From Candidatus Butyricimonas faecavium (GTDB lineage: Bacteria > Bacteroidota > Bacteroidia > Bacteroidales > Marinifilaceae), in assembly GCA_944321125.1 (NCBI GenBank), contig CALUKD010000003.1, positions 1 through 64,000 on the forward strand: a stretch of 64,000 nt of DNA, written 5' to 3'. Below, one piece after another: positions 59,458 to 64,000 of the stretch. A model generated the notes under the pieces. The model was not told the origin of the DNA, made no database searches, and saw only the letters and a list, made by a program, of their open reading frames with translations. The stretch's first letter is position 1, and each line of letters starts with the position of its first letter. The translations under genes and the position numbers were made by a program.

Positions 59458-61932
59458 TTAATCTTTTTTCTTGTAATAACGGATAGCATAAAATATGATA
59501 CATCCGAATAGTGCAAGTAATAATATGCTAGAGCTTATCGCTGATATTTTGGCTCCCATGAAATAGGATTGTGGTTTATACTCGAACGTAATCACGTGTT
59601 CGCCAGCAGGGACGATCATAGCTCGTAAAATGTAATCAGCCCGGAATAATTCACTCGGTTTGCCATCCACGTAAACATTCCAGCCTTTCGGGTAATATAC
59701 TTCACTGAAAATGGCTAGCTGTTCGTCGGTGGCGGAAGTTTTATATTCCAATTTATTCGGGGCGTAAGATGTCAGTTGGATGGTTGCGTTTTCATCGAAA
59801 TTGAACCCTTTGTCCTGAATAATAGATTGGAATTCTTTGTTGATAACAGCAGATTCTTTTGGGTCAATTTGTTTCAACGTGATAATCTCATCGTCCGGGG
59901 TATCGACTAATTCGTAATCTTTGACGAACCACGCATTCCCATATACGAAACGGTTATTGATTGGAGCAGAGTTCGGGTCAATGATAATATATTTAGCGTT
60001 CAACATGTTTAGCGCTTTTTGCTGGGAAAGGCTTCCCTCAATAGCAGAGAGCGTTGGAGATTGCTTTAATGCGTTTCCTAGATTTTGTATTTCGGGAATA
60101 ATGAAGTAGTCGATTATGTCTTGATAGCGCTGTAATTTTGCAGCACTGTATCCCCCGATTGTTTTATGGAAATAACTGGTGTGGGAATCGTTAAACACGT
60201 CAACAGACAGATCCAACACTCGGTAGTTGGGATCTTTATCGGCTAAAATAGCGTTATCCGCGGGACGTAGTTTATACTGGCTATTGAATTCCCGTTGTGT
60301 GACGAAATGGTCATTGTTCAAATAACGCTTATCCACGGTCCACATATCTGCAAGAACCAGTAATCCCATGATTAGGGCGACTTGGGTTATTTTTAATTTC
60401 TGGATTACCCATGCCCAGATAACGGCTCCTGCCAATAATATAAATACCAATGAGCGGAAGGCATCGGAGCGGAGTAAAGATTCCCGTTCTGCGGGGAGAT
60501 ATTGTTGTAACCATTCGGCTTGCGTATCAATAGGTGCGGAGAAATCTCCGGCAAGTCCGGGGATCAAAGCAAATAAAGCACAAATTCCAGCTGTAATGCC
60601 AAGGGATATTTTTAATGCTTTAACAAGGACTTGGCGTTCAAAACAACCATTGAGAATCTTGTTTAGCGTGTATATGCCTAATAATGGAATGGTTACTTGT
60701 AGTACAACCAACATCATCGAAGGTACTCTGAATTTGTTGTACAAGGGAACATAGTCATAGAAGAAGCTGGATAATACCATGAAATTACGTCCCCATCCCA
60801 AGAATAGGGCCAATAAGGATATTCCCACAATCCACCATTTCATGGGGCCTTTGATTAAGACTAATCCTAATACAAATAAGAAGATAGCGATGGCTCCCAT
60901 GTACATCGGTCCGGCGGTGAATGCCTGAGGACCCCAGTACAAAGGCATTTGCTTGATCATTTGATCTGCATTTTGGGCCCCTGCATTTTTTAAGAACTTG
61001 TACGTTTCCGAGTTTTTACTTAACGCCCCGGCAGAGGCTCCTCCTTTGAAGTTCGGGATCAATAGATTTAGGGATTCATCGATTCCGTAACTCCATGCAG
61101 TTGCATATTCTTTGTCTAAACCGCCTTTGGTTTGGTTCTTTTGATTTAAAGTTAATTCAGATCCGCCTCGCATGGTATATTTCCCGTATTCCCATGTCGG
61201 CCACAGGTGATTCACATTTGTTGCTCCTGCAAGTCCGGCAGCAACAATTAACAGCACGGCAGTTTTCAGAAATCCTGATAAGGTTTTTTGTTTTATAGCC
61301 ATGTATAATTGAGCTATACCGTAAAATATTGTAATGAATACCAGGTAGAATGTGATTTGCGGGTGGTTGGCCATGATCTCAAAAGAGAGTGTGATGCCGA
61401 ACAGTATGGCTCCCAACCACCGATTCTTTCGAAAAGAGTAGACAAGTGAAGCAAGTACTGCAGGCATAAGGGCGATAGCGGTCATTTTGGCATTATGTCC
61501 TACTTGAATGATCTGAAAATTATAGGAGCAGAGTCCGAATGCTAAAGCTCCCACAATGGATAGCCAAGGATTGACCCCAAATGCCAGCATGAGAAAGTAA
61601 AAACTGATGAAGCCTAAGATTAAATCGGCTGCAGGACGTGGTCCGATAAATAGAAATTCGTAAATACTTTCTAGGTAATTTCCCTTGTAGTAAGTACTGA
61701 TCATGGTTGTGGGCATACCACTGAACATAGAATTTGTCCAAAGCGGTTCTGCTCCGTTGTTTGCAGTCCGGTAATCTATCGTTTCTTTGGCGGCACCCAC
61801 GAAAGAAGAGACATCCGACTGATTGACAACTTTTCCTTGTAACATAGGATAGAAATATATAAAACCGATCAGAATCAATACTATAATTGCAAATAAATGG
61901 GGGTAGAATGCTTTCAGTTTTAGCTGTTTCAT
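59458..61932 (-). CDS. YfhO family membrane protein
   Basis: The 824-residue product has about 13 membrane helices with a large extracytoplasmic C-terminal region. It shows the family features: an N-terminal helix, 'SFVGAAKETIDYR', 'LWTNSMFSGMPTTMISTYYK', and a C-terminal 'FSEVYYPKGWNVYVDGKPSE' motif before the last helix. YfhO-like proteins are GT-C-type glycosyltransferase-like membrane proteins, known in Gram-positives for lipoteichoic acid glycosylation. The role in Bacteroidota is not established. It is divergent from a glycosyltransferase gene. Confidence 0.9.
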   Translation of the reverse strand: MKQLKLKAFYPHLFAIIVLILIGFIYFYPMLQGKVVNQSDVSSFVGAAKETIDYRTANNGAEPLWTNSMFSGMPTTMISTYYKGNYLESIYEFLFIGPRPAADLILGFISFYFLMLAFGVNPWLSIVGALAFGLCSYNFQIIQVGHNAKMTAIALMPAVLASLVYSFRKNRWLGAILFGITLSFEIMANHPQITFYLVFITIFYGIAQLYMAIKQKTLSGFLKTAVLLIVAAGLAGATNVNHLWPTWEYGKYTMRGGSELTLNQKNQTKGGLDKEYATAWSYGIDESLNLLIPNFKGGASAGALSKNSETYKFLKNAGAQNADQMIKQMPLYWGPQAFTAGPMYMGAIAIFLFVLGLVLIKGPMKWWIVGISLLALFLGWGRNFMVLSSFFYDYVPLYNKFRVPSMMLVVLQVTIPLLGIYTLNKILNGCFERQVLVKALKISLGITAGICALFALIPGLAGDFSAPIDTQAEWLQQYLPAERESLLRSDAFRSLVFILLAGAVIWAWVIQKLKITQVALIMGLLVLADMWTVDKRYLNNDHFVTQREFNSQYKLRPADNAILADKDPNYRVLDLSVDVFNDSHTSYFHKTIGGYSAAKLQRYQDIIDYFIIPEIQNLGNALKQSPTLSAIEGSLSQQKALNMLNAKYIIIDPNSAPINNRFVYGNAWFVKDYELVDTPDDEIITLKQIDPKESAVINKEFQSIIQDKGFNFDENATIQLTSYAPNKLEYKTSATDEQLAIFSEVYYPKGWNVYVDGKPSELFRADYILRAMIVPAGEHVITFEYKPQSYFMGAKISAISSSILLLALFGCIIFYAIRYYKKKD

Positions 61933-61967
61933 TTTGAATCTGTTTTAAGGCCATGTTTATTCATCGA

Positions 61968-61975
61968 CAAAAATA
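61968..61975 (-). promoter_or_regulatory. -7 element of the YfhO-like gene
   Basis: On the minus strand TATTTTTG matches TAnnTTTG and lies about 35 bases before the ATG at 61932. Confidence 0.5.
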
Positions 61976-61992
61976 AAAAATATAATATGAAA

Positions 61993-62025
61993 TTTTTACT
62001 ACTCGATGAATAATTGCTATTTTTG
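61993..62025 (+). promoter_or_regulatory. Promoter of the glycosyltransferase/flippase genes
   Basis: TTTT (61993-61996), a 21-base spacer and TATTTTTG (62018-62025) resemble the Bacteroidota promoter and lie 18 bases before the ATG at 62044. Confidence 0.55.
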
Positions 62026-62043
62026 TTTATCAAGAATTGAATT

Positions 62044-63171
62044 ATGAAAGTGTTCATGTTATCAAATCCCGCCGCGATACATACTCAACGTTGGGTAAGT
62101 GCGTTGGCTAAGCGGGGTGTGGAGATTATGTTATACAGTTTTTATCCTTGTGAAAAGGTTGACTATTATAGGGGGATTAAGCATGTGCAGGTAAGATCGT
62201 TCTGTCAATCACGTGATAGTAAGGGAATCAAGGGTTTTATTTTGATTAAATTGTTTACTTATTATCGGGCGTTGATAAAAGACATCAGAAATTCCATTCA
62301 AACATTTCATCCGGATATAGTTCATGCTCATTATTTATCGGATAATGGTTTATTTGGAGCTTTGGCGGGGTTCCATCCTTTCGTTGTTTCGGCATGGGGG
62401 ACAGATGTATATGACTATCCCCGCCGTTCATGGAGTAGAGCTTGTGTAATTAGATATATATTGAAAAAGGCGGATCGGGTTTTGTCGACAAGCCACGTGA
62501 TGGCTCGGGAGCTTGCAAGATATACTGGTAAAAAGCAAATCTCTGTTACCCCATTTGGAGTGGATATGACGTTGTTCAGGAGAGTTTCAGAAAAGCATCA
62601 AGAGACAGATCGGTTTGTGTTCGGTATTGTGAAAACTTTGGAATATGGGTATGGAATAGATACGTTGATTGATGCCTTTGCTTTGTTGTGTACACGACGA
62701 CCGGATTTAAACTTATATTTGCGGATTGTGGGAGAGGGAAGCGAAAAAGAAAAATTGCAGTTGCAAGCCATAAATTTGGGACTGGCAGAAAGAATCGTAT
62801 TTGAAGGAAAGATTGCCCATGATCATTTACCGGAGGTTATCAGGTCTTTTGATGTATTCGTGGCGCTTTCCCGGGCAGAGAGTTTCGGGGTTGCTGTAGT
62901 GGAGGCAATGGCCGTAGGATGTCCAGTTGTTGTATCAGATGCTCCGGGGTTTACCGAAATTGTGAAATCGGGAGAATCCGGGCTTATCGTTAAACGAGAG
63001 AATCCACAACAAGCATCAGAAGCAATGGAAATTCTGGTAAATGATGATGCATTACGGACTATCTTAGCTCAAAATGGAGAAAAAAGAGTTCGGGAGTTAT
63101 ATGATTGGGATAAGAATGTGGAAGATATGATAGAAATATATCAAGAAATCGTGGAGGAAAGAAATGTTTAA
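62044..63171 (+). CDS. Family 4 (GT-B) glycosyltransferase
   Basis: The 375-residue product has an N-terminal 'LSNPAAIHTQRWVSALAKRG' acceptor-domain start, the mid 'FGIVKTLEYGYGIDTLIDAF' linker, and the C-terminal nucleotide-sugar motif with 'SRAESFGVAVVEAMAVGCPV' and 'SDAPGFTEIV', i.e. the E-x7-E pattern of GT4. It is a retaining cytoplasmic glycosyltransferase for a surface polysaccharide. Its last 8 bases overlap the start of the flippase gene. Confidence 0.94.
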   Translation: MKVFMLSNPAAIHTQRWVSALAKRGVEIMLYSFYPCEKVDYYRGIKHVQVRSFCQSRDSKGIKGFILIKLFTYYRALIKDIRNSIQTFHPDIVHAHYLSDNGLFGALAGFHPFVVSAWGTDVYDYPRRSWSRACVIRYILKKADRVLSTSHVMARELARYTGKKQISVTPFGVDMTLFRRVSEKHQETDRFVFGIVKTLEYGYGIDTLIDAFALLCTRRPDLNLYLRIVGEGSEKEKLQLQAINLGLAERIVFEGKIAHDHLPEVIRSFDVFVALSRAESFGVAVVEAMAVGCPVVVSDAPGFTEIVKSGESGLIVKRENPQQASEAMEILVNDDALRTILAQNGEKRVRELYDWDKNVEDMIEIYQEIVEERNV

Positions 63172-64000
63172 AGATATAAAGCAAGTCATGAAAGATTCGA
63201 TACTTTACGGTATCGGAAATGTGGCCGTCAAGCTTGTCGGTTTTATTCTGATTCCTCTTTATACGGATGCCGAATATTTTTCTACTGCTGATTACGGGTT
63301 GATGGGGTTATTGGAAGTGACATCACAAATTTTGATTGCGGTGATGGGGCTTTCTTTGTATTCTGGATTGATTCGATGGTATTGGGATGCCGAATACCGG
63401 GATAAACAAAAGGCTGTTTTTTTCACAACATTGTTGTTTACAATACTGACTTCTTTTTGTATCGGGAGTGTGTTGTGGTTAAATGTTGGCGAGTTATCGG
63501 CATTATTGGTACAGCAAGAAGGATATTCTTTGGGAGGGGAACTTCCATATATTCTTCAATTACTGATATTGACTTCTATGTTGGGGGCTATTGTTGAAGT
63601 TCCACAAAATTTATTGCGTTTACAACGTAAGCCTATCTATTATTCGTTAACGAATATCGTAAGATTGTTTGTAACATTAGTTTTGACGATTTATTTTACA
63701 ATTTCTTTACACCGGGGAGTATCGGGGGTGTATGAGGCCCAATTAGTAGGTATAGTTATACAATTACTTATGGTATTGCCATTGGTTATTAAGAATAGTT
63801 CTTGTCGAGTAGACCGAAAGTGTATAATACAATTGTTGACATATAGTTATCCGTTAGTTTTTCCCGCAATAGTCGGAAGTTTACTTACTGTTTTTGACCG
63901 TTATATAATAAATCATTTTCAGGGATTGGATGATGTTGGTTTTTATAGTTTGGGTTATAAAGTAGGGAATACTCTTAAAGTTTTTGTTGTGACGTCCGTG
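63164..64000 (+). CDS. Polysaccharide flippase (Wzx/MATE-like), truncated by the window end
   Basis: An ATG at 63164, overlapping the glycosyltransferase stop and preceded by GGAGGAAAG, opens 279 codons without a stop up to the last base. The product has 'DSILYGIGNVAVKLVGFILI' as first helix, 'TADYGLMGLLEVTSQILIAV', and further hydrophobic helices with 'QLLTYSYPLVFPAIVGSLLT'. This is the pattern of Wzx-like O-antigen or capsule repeat-unit exporters. With the glycosyltransferase it marks the start of a surface-polysaccharide locus. Confidence 0.9.
   Translation, partial: MFKDIKQVMKDSILYGIGNVAVKLVGFILIPLYTDAEYFSTADYGLMGLLEVTSQILIAVMGLSLYSGLIRWYWDAEYRDKQKAVFFTTLLFTILTSFCIGSVLWLNVGELSALLVQQEGYSLGGELPYILQLLILTSMLGAIVEVPQNLLRLQRKPIYYSLTNIVRLFVTLVLTIYFTISLHRGVSGVYEAQLVGIVIQLLMVLPLVIKNSSCRVDRKCIIQLLTYSYPLVFPAIVGSLLTVFDRYIINHFQGLDDVGFYSLGYKVGNTLKVFVVTSV

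Overview
The window is chromosomal DNA of a Gram-negative member of the Bacteroidota, probably order Bacteroidales. Many genes are preceded by the Bacteroidota -7 element TAnnTTTG (two of them with a TTTG -33 element at 19 bp). It also carries outer-membrane biogenesis genes (kdsB, two TolC/MFP/RND systems, many lipoproteins), bactofilins, a YfhO-like protein and AT-rich intergenic word repeats. The gene mix resembles Odoribacteraceae (Odoribacter/Butyricimonas), but that family-level guess is by eye. No rRNA, tRNA, CRISPR array or intact insertion sequence was recognised.

Layout. 1-3400: a small membrane protein, three unrecognised exported proteins or lipoproteins, and an orphan LytTR DNA-binding protein. 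3597-4913: an Rpn-type nuclease with an EGKI repeat tail, followed on the other strand by an internally deleted KilA-N pseudogene. 5221-8433: a self-contained cassette with its own promoter and terminator (DUF6266, HTH, 3TM holin-like, amidase, DUF6266, 54-residue membrane peptide). 8501-11320: an exported nitrilase and lepA. 11339-13825: an internally deleted ATPase pseudogene and an HxlR-controlled redox locus with two flavodoxin-fold proteins, one carrying an iron-sulfur flavoprotein cysteine motif. 13953-20142: pstS, uraA, yicC-gmk-nadD, a cobalamin riboswitch with no gene behind it, and yitT. 20209-26928: a tetR-tolC-mfp-RND-PII-like efflux operon with a clear palindromic operator. 27076-29004: dnaG.

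The most unusual region is 29245-44717, a seven-gene operon read on the minus strand: ABC ATPase, ABC-2 permease fused to a catalytically dead M1-like ectodomain, TolC, MFP adaptor, RND permease, a 1579-residue RND permease fused to an ABC ATPase, and a second ABC permease. It contains parts of two ABC exporters and a tripartite RND pump in one transcription unit. In the RND-ABC fusion the nucleotide-binding domain appears to be split by a block of membrane helices. This is the best candidate in the window for an undescribed system.

44883-64000 is mostly housekeeping: recO-rdgB, a 119-bp palindromic MITE-like element, rsgA, yceD-rpmF-fabH, two bactofilins with an M1 lipoprotein aminopeptidase and kdsB, frr, a TonB-C-domain protein, a U32 peptidase, an outer-membrane barrel protein with a PCMD-type lipoprotein, YfhO, and the start of a polysaccharide locus (GT4 glycosyltransferase and a flippase cut by the window end).
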